Shown here: positions 44,917 through 53,098 of the stretch, one piece after another
Position numbering within the stretch: position 1 is the stretch's first letter
Layout of the letters: the number at the start of each line of letters is the position of its first letter
DNA from: Acidobacteriota bacterium
GTDB taxonomy: Bacteria > Acidobacteriota > Blastocatellia > UBA7656
Length of the DNA: 64,000 nt
Direction of reading: 5' to 3'
NCBI GenBank assembly: GCA_016201275.1
Contig: JACQDB010000032.1
Coordinates: forward strand, 1-64,000
Notes under the pieces: generated by a model
What the model was told of the DNA's origin: nothing
The model's database searches: none
What the model saw: only the letters and a program-made list of their open reading frames with translations
Translations under genes and position numbers: made by a program

Positions 44917-46422
44917 ATGATTTCAAATGACGGTGAACTTTTGCCAAGCGACCTCGAAGAAGCCAAGCGTTATATGCCGCAGGCCAATGACGCAGAGTTG
45001 CGCGCCTTTGCATGGCGACAACTACGGGCGCGGCGACGCTTGACCTTGATGCTCGATTTTTATCGTCGCCATGGGTGTCGGTTGGCAAGGTTGCAACTGC
45101 TTGCCGGTTGCGCCATTGCCTTGGGACGCTTTGCGGCGTTCTCGCAAAGCTTCGATGATTTGGGCGAGGCCTTTATGCCGGTTGATGAGCAGGGGCAGCC
45201 GCGTCATCAAGAATGGCACAACTATGCAGCGGCTTGCGCGGCGCGCCGACCTATGGAAGTGCGCGAAGAGTTGTGGCTGGCGGCGCACATGAAAGATTTA
45301 GAGGCGGCACGGCGCACAGGGCTTGACGACGCCTTTTATGAAGAGTTGCGGCAACACCCTGATGAACCGACTTGGCGTTTGTTGCAGCAGCACATGGAGG
45401 TGACGGTTGGCGCACGGCTGTTGGATCACGCGGCGTTGAGTGGTGCCTGGGCTTATGAAACGGCGTTCGGTGACAGCCTGGTTGTAACCGTTCGCCGATT
45501 GTTCACCAAGGGCTGGAAACTGCTCGGTCGTTATGCCTTGGAGACGGCGCGAGCCTTGTTGAAATGGGAACGCAATCTGCACCCCGAAGTAGTGAGCAAC
45601 GCCCGCACCGCTGTGGAATTGCTGCGTTATTCGCTCCGCGTGTGGTCGGCCTCGCAGGTGTTTCGCAGAGGCATGCGGGCGCGTGAGCGCGGCAGTTGGC
45701 AAAGCGAAAACGGCTGGCCTCTGCTGGAAGAAGTGTTGGGTGAACGGATCCATGAAGTGCATCCGCTGATCGTTGATTTTTACACCAACCCGTCGCGTTA
45801 TGCGGTGAAGGCGAGGCTGGAATTGAATACCTTGCCAGCGAAATTTTGGTCAAGGTTGGGGACCTTGCTGGTCGGGCAAGGGCTTTATGAAAGCGACGCG
45901 ACGGCAATGGAGGCGCGCTTTCGCGTCTTTCGTCGGCAAGACGGCTCGATGCACTTTGTGCGCGAATTGTATTGCGGCGAGGTGATGCGGGTATTTGATT
46001 CCGATTTCATCGTGCGCCAGATGCAGGGCGAGCCGCGTTTGTTTGAAGTCTTCGTTGATTTGAAAGTTGACATCGAGATGGCGGTAACGCCTATGGCGGA
46101 CGGGGGGCTGGCGATTCGTTGCACCAATTTTTACTTGCGCGGCGTGCGCCTGCCGGTAACCGGACTACAGGTCGAATTTCAAAGTCGCGTCGTTGGCAAA
46201 GACAATGCGCCACCAAAAACTCTCGGAGCAGAGCAAGCCGCCCCTTTCGACAAGGGATTGTTGAGCGCGCCGCAATTACAGATTGACGGGCATTTGCGGC
46301 TACAGCCGCGCACTCGTTGGGGAAAATTTTTCGCCTATAAAATTCTGCGTCGCCCCGAACAACTGGCCTGCATACATTACCTCGTCACGGCGGTTCAACC
46401 GGTTGGGTCGTCGGTATCTTGA
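44917..46422 (+). CDS. DUF4166-like protein with unknown N-terminal part
   Basis: 501 residues from the ATG at 44917; the frame is open from 44707, but the first 70 residues (FCFSGFAAWKKNQQRK...) do not look like protein and cover the purC promoter. From about residue 330 to the end the pattern VHPLIVDFYTNPSRYAVKARLELNTLP...SRLGTLLVG recalls DUF4166, a domain found beside short-chain dehydrogenases. The N-terminal ~330 residues are helical and Arg/Ala-rich (AFAWRQLRARRRLTLMLDFYRR), which I cannot place. It is followed by an element at 46522-46731. Start choice is uncertain because the ribosome-binding site is weak. Confidence 0.65.
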   Translation: MISNDGELLPSDLEEAKRYMPQANDAELRAFAWRQLRARRRLTLMLDFYRRHGCRLARLQLLAGCAIALGRFAAFSQSFDDLGEAFMPVDEQGQPRHQEWHNYAAACAARRPMEVREELWLAAHMKDLEAARRTGLDDAFYEELRQHPDEPTWRLLQQHMEVTVGARLLDHAALSGAWAYETAFGDSLVVTVRRLFTKGWKLLGRYALETARALLKWERNLHPEVVSNARTAVELLRYSLRVWSASQVFRRGMRARERGSWQSENGWPLLEEVLGERIHEVHPLIVDFYTNPSRYAVKARLELNTLPAKFWSRLGTLLVGQGLYESDATAMEARFRVFRRQDGSMHFVRELYCGEVMRVFDSDFIVRQMQGEPRLFEVFVDLKVDIEMAVTPMADGGLAIRCTNFYLRGVRLPVTGLQVEFQSRVVGKDNAPPKTLGAEQAAPFDKGLLSAPQLQIDGHLRLQPRTRWGKFFAYKILRRPEQLACIHYLVTAVQPVGSSVS

Positions 46423-46521
46423 GCCAGGCGCGGTGGTGTGGCTTTGCTGAGGCAAGAGTCTCGGACTGTCTGCATGGCCAAGCCGCGCTGCCGCCATCAC
46501 GATAGCGCCTTGCACCGGAAG

Positions 46522-46731
46522 GTACGGGCGACACTGCGGTGATCGCTCCTTCTTGAAATTCTTTTGGCGCTTTGGTGGCTGTCGGAAAAATGAATGAGGC
46601 ATACCAGGAAGTGTAGTCGCCCTCTTCCTCTTGCCCATATATAGTGTTCGGCTCAGGAGTTTTCCGACCACTGGCAAAGCCTTAACCGTTTGCTTATGGA
46701 GAAAGGGCGACCACTGCAGAGTCGCCCGTAC
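46522..46731. mobile_element. MITE-like element with GTACGGGCGAC terminal inverted repeats
   Basis: 210 bp. The left end GTACGGGCGACACTGCGG and the inverse of the right end, GTACGGGCGACTCTGCAG, match over about 30 bases with a few changes. The same end sequence forms the hairpin at 57865-57945. No gene is inside. It occupies most of the gap between the DUF4166-like gene and cstA. Confidence 0.6.
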
Positions 46732-46809
46732 TGGTCGTTTCAGCAGCACGCTTTTTCTTGCAGGCTATAGAAGTCAAGCTGGTCAATATCGGCGCAATAG
46801 AAGTGGGTT

Positions 46810-46838
46810 TGCAAAAGCTCAAGGTATCAGATAAAAGA
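46810..46838 (+). promoter_or_regulatory. Candidate promoter of cstA
   Basis: TTGCAA (46810-46815) and TAAAAG (46833-46838) are 17 bases apart, about 30 bases before the ATG at 46871. The -10 is a weak match. Confidence 0.35.
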
Positions 46839-46870
46839 TTAGGACGATTCAATTCATCACGGAGAAAAAT

Positions 46871-48736
46871 ATGAGCGCACTTCCAATTATGATTGGCGTG
46901 TTGTGTTTTCTGGCGATTGCTTATCGCTATTACAGCGCCTTTCTCGCCACCAAAGTCATGGTCTTGGACGACAGCCGCGAAACCCCTGCCCACACCATGT
47001 ATGACGGACAGAATTATTACCCGACCAATAAGTGGGTGTTGTTCGGGCATCACTTCGCGGCGATTTCCGGCGCGGGGCCACTGGTGGGGCCGGTGCTGGC
47101 GGCGCAATTCGGTTTCCTGCCGGGCTTGCTCTGGCTGGTCATCGGCGTGACGCTTGGCGGTGCAGTGCATGATTTCATCATCCTCGCCGCTTCAACCCGA
47201 AGAAAAGGCAAATCGCTTGCCGAAATCGCTCGCACCGAAATCAGCCCGTTATCCGGCGTTATCACCGGCATAGCGATTATGTTCATTGTCGTCATTGCGC
47301 TCGCCGGTCTCGGCCTTGTCGTCGTCAAGGCGTTAGGCGAAAGCCCTTGGGGAACTTTCACCGTGGGCTTCACCATTCCACTGGCCTTGTTGATGGGACT
47401 GTATATGTACAAGTTCCGCAAAGGCAAAATCACCGAAGGCACAATCATCGGCGTCATCGGTTTATTTATAGCGGTGATTTTAGGCGGCAGAATCGCCGAA
47501 TCATCGCTTGCGCCAACCTTCACGTTGTCGGAAACGACGATCACCTATTTAATGGCGGCCTATGGTTTCATCGCTTCAGTGCTGCCGGTGTGGATGTTGT
47601 TATGTCCGCGTGATTATTTAAGCTCGTACATGAAAATCGGCACGGTGGCGTTTTTAATCATCGGCGTCATCGTCGTCGCGCCGCATTTGAATATGCCGGC
47701 GACGACGCCGTTCGTGAATGGCGGCGGCCCAATTATTCCCGGCAAACTCTATCCCTTTGTTTTTATCACCATTGCCTGCGGCGCGATTTCCGGTTTTCAT
47801 TCGCTGATCAGTTCCGGCACAACGCCGAAGATGATTTCTCTTGAAAGCCATGCGCGCATGATTGGTTACGGCGGGATGTTGATGGAAGGCGTGGTTGGCG
47901 TCGTCGCGTTGATCGCCGCGACCTCGCTGTTACCGGGCGATTATTTTTCCATCAACATTGATCAGAAGGACGAGCAGAAGAAGGCGGCTTATATGCAGTT
48001 CGTGGATACGCACAGCACCGAAGGTTTCGATTTACACGAACAGGAATTGGAACGCTTGACGCAGGAGACCGGCGAAAAAAATCTGCGCGGACGCACCGGC
48101 GGCGCGGTGACGCTGGCCATAGGCATTGCGCGCATCTTCGAAAAAATTCCCGGCTTGAATGGCTTGATGAAGTATTGGTATCACTTTGCGATTATGTTCG
48201 AGGCGTTGTTCATCTTGACAACGATAGACACCGGCACACGCGTAGCGCGATTTATGCTCGGCGAATTTTTAGGGCGGGTGTATAAACCGCTGGAGCGCCC
48301 GGATTGGTTGCCTGGGGCTATTGTTACTACGGCGTTGATTGTTTTCGGCTGGGTCTATTTCATACGCACAGGGTCGGTGTCAACGATATGGCCGATGTTC
48401 GGCATCGCCAATCAATTGCTGGCGGCCATCGCTTTGTGCGTAGGCACGACGGTGATTATCAATTCCGGTCGGGCGAAATATGCGTGGGTGACGATTTTGC
48501 CGCTGTCGTTTGTGGCGACGACGACCTTGATTGCCGGATGGCGTTCGATATTCGATATTTTTTTGAAGGACACCGTAAAACCGGAAACCGCAGCGCGTGG
48601 TTATACCAACGTCACATTGACTGCCATCATGATGTCTTGTGTGATTATCGTTTTGGTGGATTCAGTGTTGAAATGGCGGCGCACCATTCGCGCCGCCAAA
48701 GACGTAGCCGAAGCGGTTGTTGTCACCGGTGATTGA
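46871..48736 (+). CDS. cstA: Carbon starvation protein CstA
   Basis: 621 residues. About 16 membrane segments. Family blocks are all present: [20 protein letters not shown], then [30 protein letters not shown] and a C-terminal [15 protein letters not shown]. CstA proteins take up pyruvate or peptides during carbon limitation. The ~50-residue hydrophilic insert ([20 protein letters not shown]) between helices is unlike the shortest homologues. The ATG follows GGAG, and a weak promoter precedes it. It converges on the kinase gene at 48743. Confidence 0.95.
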   Translation: MSALPIMIGVLCFLAIAYRYYSAFLATKVMVLDDSRETPAHTMYDGQNYYPTNKWVLFGHHFAAISGAGPLVGPVLAAQFGFLPGLLWLVIGVTLGGAVHDFIILAASTRRKGKSLAEIARTEISPLSGVITGIAIMFIVVIALAGLGLVVVKALGESPWGTFTVGFTIPLALLMGLYMYKFRKGKITEGTIIGVIGLFIAVILGGRIAESSLAPTFTLSETTITYLMAAYGFIASVLPVWMLLCPRDYLSSYMKIGTVAFLIIGVIVVAPHLNMPATTPFVNGGGPIIPGKLYPFVFITIACGAISGFHSLISSGTTPKMISLESHARMIGYGGMLMEGVVGVVALIAATSLLPGDYFSINIDQKDEQKKAAYMQFVDTHSTEGFDLHEQELERLTQETGEKNLRGRTGGAVTLAIGIARIFEKIPGLNGLMKYWYHFAIMFEALFILTTIDTGTRVARFMLGEFLGRVYKPLERPDWLPGAIVTTALIVFGWVYFIRTGSVSTIWPMFGIANQLLAAIALCVGTTVIINSGRAKYAWVTILPLSFVATTTLIAGWRSIFDIFLKDTVKPETAARGYTNVTLTAIMMSCVIIVLVDSVLKWRRTIRAAKDVAEAVVVTGD

Positions 48737-48742
48737 GGAGAT

Positions 48743-49282
48743 TTAGATCGGCGTTTTCTCTATAGTGAGCAGCGCTTGCTGCGCTTCATCCAGCACCCAC
48801 ACGGCATCGAAGCCTTCATCGGGAATTGTGCGTACACTCGCTTGGAACAATTCGTACTGACGAAACAAGGCGTCTTCGGGGACGACGCGCTGGCGGCGGG
48901 CGTTGCGCGCCAGACAGGTTTCGATAGGCAAATCAAAGACCATCACGGTCGCAAAAAAATTATAATAGCGCGCCGTATTGAGTAGCCATTTGCGGTCGCC
49001 GCTTTCCAAGTTCGTAGCGTCGGCGACAGTAGTTTTGCCGATTAACAGGCGCTTGCGAATAATCAAACGCCACAGTTCAAAAGCGTGACCGGTGACTTGT
49101 TGATTCATCGCGTCATCGCAAATCAAGGCGCGACATTCATCCGAAGAAACAATTTGCGTCGGCAGAAAATGTTTCGCCGCAAACGTAGATTTGCCGCACC
49201 CTGCGATGCCGCACAACACCACAAGAGTGTTTTGCGCGATGATGATTTTATCTGACAGTTTGACAATCACCTCCGTTTTCAT
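48743..49282 (-). CDS. P-loop kinase-like ATP-binding protein (AAA_33/PNKP family)
   Basis: 179 residues from the ATG at 49282. LVVLCGIAGCGKSTFAAKHF is the Walker A loop; IVSSDECRALICDD, TTVADATNLESGDRKWLL and VFDLPIETCLARNARR are the remaining blocks of the PNKP-type kinase/AAA_33 family, which phosphorylates polynucleotides or small molecules. In-frame starts at 49366 and 49387 would overlap the upstream Nudix/MBL gene; I prefer 49282 because family members start about 15-20 residues before the P-loop. The gene ends near the stop of cstA (6 bases apart, convergent). Confidence 0.85.
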   Translation of the reverse strand: MKTEVIVKLSDKIIIAQNTLVVLCGIAGCGKSTFAAKHFLPTQIVSSDECRALICDDAMNQQVTGHAFELWRLIIRKRLLIGKTTVADATNLESGDRKWLLNTARYYNFFATVMVFDLPIETCLARNARRQRVVPEDALFRQYELFQASVRTIPDEGFDAVWVLDEAQQALLTIEKTPI

Positions 49283-49355
49283 TCCGGCGATTTGAGTCAA
49301 GCAAAGAGGCGGATAGTATTTTTTCAAATCACGCAATGAAGATTGAGAAGAGCCC

Positions 49356-50858
49356 TCAGCGGTCATTTGCAAGTATGAACCGCTCATCAGAGATTTGTTT
49401 CACTCGTTCTTCTTCTACCAATTTCTCCAGATGCGCGATGGTCGAACGCCGCGCCAGCGGGTGCAACCCCGGCTTTACGTCGGTGTAAGCCGCCGGGACG
49501 ATTTCATCCAGCGTCGTCGCCCCCGCTTCTATCGCCGCAAAGATTTTATCTTCGCGGGCGGTGCGATGCGCGATGTACTCTTCAATCTTCAATCGCGCAT
49601 TGGCGATGGCGGGGCCGTGCGCGCCGTACAGCGAAGTCAATTTCGGCAAGGCAAGCAGACGATGCAGCGAATTGAAATACTGCTTCATGTTGCCTTCGGG
49701 CGGGTCTATGACGACCGTGCCGATGCCGACGACCAGATCGCCGGTGACGACATAACCGCGTGTCTCTTCGTAAAAACAGAGATGCCCGCGAGTGTGGCCG
49801 GGAGTGTGCAAAGCGCGAAACCGTAAATCCGGCAAATCGTCGAACTCGATTAACTCGTTGTCTTCGATGAAGCGCGTAACTTTTACTTGACCTGCAAGGC
49901 GCTCTGCCGCCAGCCGATGCGCTGCCACGCCCACGCCGAAACGCTGGCTCAAATAATTGACGCCGCCGACATGATCCGGGTGATGATGCGTCAAGATAAT
50001 TTCGCGCACTCGACGACCTTCGGCTATAAACCCGTCGAGCAACGTATCCAAAGTTTTCTGTTCCTCTTCGTAAGGCGAAGCCGGGTCTATGACAAGCAAC
50101 TCTTTGCCGCCGATGATAAAACAATTGGTGTGCGTCGCTGGCGGCAGGGTTGGCGTTTTAACCGGCCACAAAAAGAACCCCGGCTTGAATTCCATACGCC
50201 GTATGTCGCCGTTGGTCGCCCTGGAAATGGCTACCAGAGCCGGTTTCAGGGTTCCAGGTTGATGACAGTTTGCCGCCAGCGTTTGAATAATGTGCAGGGT
50301 CGGCGGAGCCATCATGATTTCGCCGCTCTGCCATCTTGCATAAGCATCGAGCGGACGAATCCATTCGCCTTCGGTCAATTCACCTTCTTCGATATGCGGC
50401 TCCTGATTGTCGGCCAGCCAAGTCAGATAGAAGAATGTATCGAAGCGGCGCGGAGCCATAGGCGGCGTCACCCAGCGCCCAGACGCTTCGAGCGTCGCGC
50501 CGTCAATGACCAGTTTTTCGGTTTCGAGAAGCGCTTTGAACGACGTTGATTTTTCGTGCAGCGCCTGACGATAGGCTTTCCGGGTTTCGCTGGCAAGTTC
50601 ACCTGCGCCTTCGATAAGCAGCACGCCGGTCTCTTCAAAAAATTCGCGGACAGCGGCGGCGCGCATGATTGCGCCTTCTTCATCCGAGCAATTAATGACG
50701 GGGGTGTGCAGGTCTTCGGGGTCAACCTGGCCGCCAGGAAAAGCGTGAAAACCGGGCATAAACATTAACTTTTCGCTGCGCTTCACCCAGAACACTTTGG
50801 GGTCTTGGGGGTCTTTTAAGAGCAGGATGGCGGCGGCATTTTTCGGTATGGCGATCAT
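49356..50858 (-). CDS. Nudix hydrolase fused to a metallo-beta-lactamase-fold hydrolase
   Basis: 500 residues. The N-terminal ~200 residues hold a Nudix domain: FPGGQVDPEDL, then after an insert AAVREFFEETGVLLIEG supplies the REUxEExGU core. From ~230 a metallo-beta-lactamase domain follows: ILTHHHPDHVGG is the HxHxDH metal motif, and LHTPGHTRGHLCF, VTGDLVVGI and SLYGAHGPAI are the later metal-site blocks. The last ~70 residues are helical (HPLARRSTIAHLEKLVEEE) like LACTB2-type proteins. The fusion could link removal of nucleoside diphosphate derivatives with a thioester or RNA hydrolase. The substrate is unknown. Confidence 0.92.
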   Translation of the reverse strand: MIAIPKNAAAILLLKDPQDPKVFWVKRSEKLMFMPGFHAFPGGQVDPEDLHTPVINCSDEEGAIMRAAAVREFFEETGVLLIEGAGELASETRKAYRQALHEKSTSFKALLETEKLVIDGATLEASGRWVTPPMAPRRFDTFFYLTWLADNQEPHIEEGELTEGEWIRPLDAYARWQSGEIMMAPPTLHIIQTLAANCHQPGTLKPALVAISRATNGDIRRMEFKPGFFLWPVKTPTLPPATHTNCFIIGGKELLVIDPASPYEEEQKTLDTLLDGFIAEGRRVREIILTHHHPDHVGGVNYLSQRFGVGVAAHRLAAERLAGQVKVTRFIEDNELIEFDDLPDLRFRALHTPGHTRGHLCFYEETRGYVVTGDLVVGIGTVVIDPPEGNMKQYFNSLHRLLALPKLTSLYGAHGPAIANARLKIEEYIAHRTAREDKIFAAIEAGATTLDEIVPAAYTDVKPGLHPLARRSTIAHLEKLVEEERVKQISDERFILANDR

Positions 50859-50944
50859 AAACAGTCAATATAGCATGAAGCGCGCACGCTGCTACAGCGC
50901 GGAAAAACTGAAAAAAGCAGTAAGATTCTGCGCGCCGATTCCTG

Positions 50945-50950
50945 TATAAT
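50945..50950 (+). promoter_or_regulatory. -10 box of the J-domain protein gene
   Basis: A perfect TATAAT with a poor -35. Transcription would begin near 50957, next to the ATG at 50958. An in-frame ATG at 50949 overlaps this box and would be upstream of the transcript. Confidence 0.6.
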
Positions 50951-50957
50951 GCGCGGG

Positions 50958-51554
50958 ATGCAAAACTTCGATGCCAACAAAGATTATTACGAAGTGCTGG
51001 GCGTTGAGCCTACGGCGACTTCGGAAGAAATCGAAAAGGCCTATCGAAGCGAGGCGCGCAAAAAACATCCCGACAGCGGCGGCAGCGAAGAAGCCATGAA
51101 AGAACTCAACGAAGCCCGTGATTTCCTCGCTGATGCACAAACCCGCAAGGCTTATGATGAAGCGCGCCAGCCGCCGGTCATCGCTTATGGTTCGTCGTAT
51201 GCGTTCGATGTGGAGGCGACGGAAAAAGTCGGAGCCTTTGAAACCCCCGCTGATGATGAAGGCTTTGGCGGTACGGTCATCAGCGCAGTTATCTGTCTGG
51301 CTTTGGGGCTGCCGTTTCTGATTCTGGTTGAAAGCCAGTGGATGTTTTTTTTGTGGCCGCTGCGACTCATGGCCATAGGCGTAGTCGGTCTGGGCGTGTT
51401 GATGGCGCATTCGGCTTTATCTGCATCGCATCGCAAATACAAAAAGAGCCACGCTGTTTATTCGCGAACCCGTGTGGTGTTGAGCGAAATCCTCTTCTGG
51501 AGTTTTGCGATGGTCAGCGTCGGAATGCTCATCTTGACGTTTTATGTGAAGTAA
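50958..51554 (+). CDS. J-domain protein with membrane segments
   Basis: 198 residues. N-terminal J domain (DYYEVLGVEPTATSEEIEKAYRSEA, then the HPD loop KKHPDSGG, then AYDEAR) stimulates DnaK-type chaperones. Two or three hydrophobic segments follow (VISAVICLALGLPFLILV, FFLWPLRLMAIGVVGLGVL and FAMVSVGMLILTFYV), so it is anchored in the membrane, unlike DnaJ; there is no zinc-finger region. The start at 50958 is preferred over 50949, which lies in the TATAAT box. This makes the mRNA apparently leaderless. It is transcribed divergently from the Nudix/MBL gene. Confidence 0.85.
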   Translation: MQNFDANKDYYEVLGVEPTATSEEIEKAYRSEARKKHPDSGGSEEAMKELNEARDFLADAQTRKAYDEARQPPVIAYGSSYAFDVEATEKVGAFETPADDEGFGGTVISAVICLALGLPFLILVESQWMFFLWPLRLMAIGVVGLGVLMAHSALSASHRKYKKSHAVYSRTRVVLSEILFWSFAMVSVGMLILTFYVK

Positions 51555-51583
51555 CGATTCCAACCAAACTTTAGAAGGTGCTT

Positions 51584-52963
51584 ATGAAAATTGTAAATCG
51601 TTTAGACCTTGTGCAACCGTTATTGCCGTCGAAGCGGGCGAAAGTTCTGGCTTTTGCCTTGCTGTTTATCGTGATGTTTTCCGTCAGTTTTTCCGCCTCA
51701 GCAGATACCTTGCGAAAGCGTTATACCTTTCCCTATGACCGCGCCACGCGCAAAGCCTCTTCGCTGATTGCCGCCAAACAGGCGCGCAAACAATTCCTGC
51801 GCGATTTTTTAGCGGAGAAGTTTTCGCCGGAAATCACCAGCAAATTTTCCGAAGACATAGACATCGCTTTAGACCCGCCCGACCAGTTCATCACCGCTTT
51901 TGAAGTGGTCAGTGAAAAAATTAACGACAGCGAAACCCAGGTGACGCTGACGGTGGAAGGCGATGTGGATTTCGCGGCGATGATTTCATCACTGGTGCAA
52001 AACAAGGTTCTCAGTTTTGGCAAGGACGCGCCGAAAGTGATGCTGGTGCCGTCGTCGCGCTTTGAAGACCCGAAAGCGGCAAAGACTTTGCGGGCATTAA
52101 TCTATGACAAAGTGAAGCAGGCGGGGTTGCGTCCCGTGGCTTTTGAAAGCGCTACGGAGTCTGTGAGTTTTCGCATCAAAACCAAAGTCACGCCTACGGA
52201 AATCGAACGCAAGGCGCTCATACGACAAGCCACGCAATACGGCGCGGACTACTTGATTTATATTGATGCGGAAGTGGAAACCAAGCCGTTCAGTCAGGGC
52301 GGTTATATTTCCGATGGCAATTTCACTTACACCATCTTGCGCCCGAACGGCAGTTTGATACTCGGCGAATCCATCGTCAGCGAACGCGGCAGCGGCTCAT
52401 CGCCAATGCTGGCTTTTGATCGTGCGCTGGATTCGGTTGCGCCGGTCATCGCGCAAACTTCGATAGGGCAACTCTATCAAGCCATCTATTCCGACAGCGA
52501 TGTGATTTATGACAAGCCTATGTTGAAAGAAGAGAAGACCCTGGTCATCAATTGGGCGAGCGCGCCCGTGGTGCAGGCCATCATCGAGCGTTTGCAAAAT
52601 CGCGGCACCAAGGCGACCTTGGGAACCGGCATGAGCGAAGTCGCTTCGCGTGTGAAACTGGAAACCGATATGGATGATTTGGATTTGTACGAATGGTTCA
52701 ATGGGCAAAGTTTTACGGTTGGCGGCAAGACGTATAAAACGCCTGTGGTGGCGTATTCCGAGAACGTGATCGAAGTCGAAGCCGTAGCGCAACAGGCGCA
52801 ACCGCGCCGACCGGCACTGGCGAAAGCGCCGCCGCGTCCGCACAAAATGCCTTCACCGAATAAAACAACGCCTGCGAAAACGACTCCGGCGATGACCAAT
52901 TTAACCGGCGAACCGATTGCCAAAGTGATGTTGAAATTGCGCCCTGTGCAATTCAATCGCTGA
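51584..52963 (+). CDS. Exported protein of unknown function
   Basis: 459 residues from the ATG at 51584 (AAGGTG upstream). A hydrophobic segment at ~20-42 ends in FSASADT, so a signal peptide is likely. The mature part has two alpha/beta regions: AAKQARKQFLRDFLAEKF with VEGDVDFAAMISSLV, and KVMLVPSSRFEDPKAAKTLRALIYD. It recalls periplasmic flagellar or CsgG/FlgT-like accessory proteins in pattern only. The C-terminus is a Pro/Lys/Thr-rich tail. It is followed by a strong hairpin at 53002-53055. Confidence 0.65.
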   Translation: MKIVNRLDLVQPLLPSKRAKVLAFALLFIVMFSVSFSASADTLRKRYTFPYDRATRKASSLIAAKQARKQFLRDFLAEKFSPEITSKFSEDIDIALDPPDQFITAFEVVSEKINDSETQVTLTVEGDVDFAAMISSLVQNKVLSFGKDAPKVMLVPSSRFEDPKAAKTLRALIYDKVKQAGLRPVAFESATESVSFRIKTKVTPTEIERKALIRQATQYGADYLIYIDAEVETKPFSQGGYISDGNFTYTILRPNGSLILGESIVSERGSGSSPMLAFDRALDSVAPVIAQTSIGQLYQAIYSDSDVIYDKPMLKEEKTLVINWASAPVVQAIIERLQNRGTKATLGTGMSEVASRVKLETDMDDLDLYEWFNGQSFTVGGKTYKTPVVAYSENVIEVEAVAQQAQPRRPALAKAPPRPHKMPSPNKTTPAKTTPAMTNLTGEPIAKVMLKLRPVQFNR

Positions 52964-53001
52964 AATTGGGAGAGAGGGGAAAAATAAACTTCATTCGTTA
53001 T

Positions 53002-53055
53002 CGTTGAGAAGCGGTCTCTGACCGTGAGTCCGGCGGTCAGAGACCGCTTCTCAAC
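53002..53055. terminator. Perfect 23-bp hairpin, probable bidirectional terminator and repeat-family member
   Basis: CGTTGAGAAGCGGTCTC... at 53002-53024 pairs perfectly with 53033-53055 around an 8-base loop, followed by a run of seven T at 53062-53068. Convergent genes on both sides make a terminator likely. Related GCGGTCN..GACCGC hairpins occur near 39680 and 55442-55500, so it is also a dispersed repeat. Confidence 0.7.
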
Positions 53056-53098
53056 GGGAGGTTTTTTTCTTTTCGGTTTCTGTGGCACGGTACGGAAA

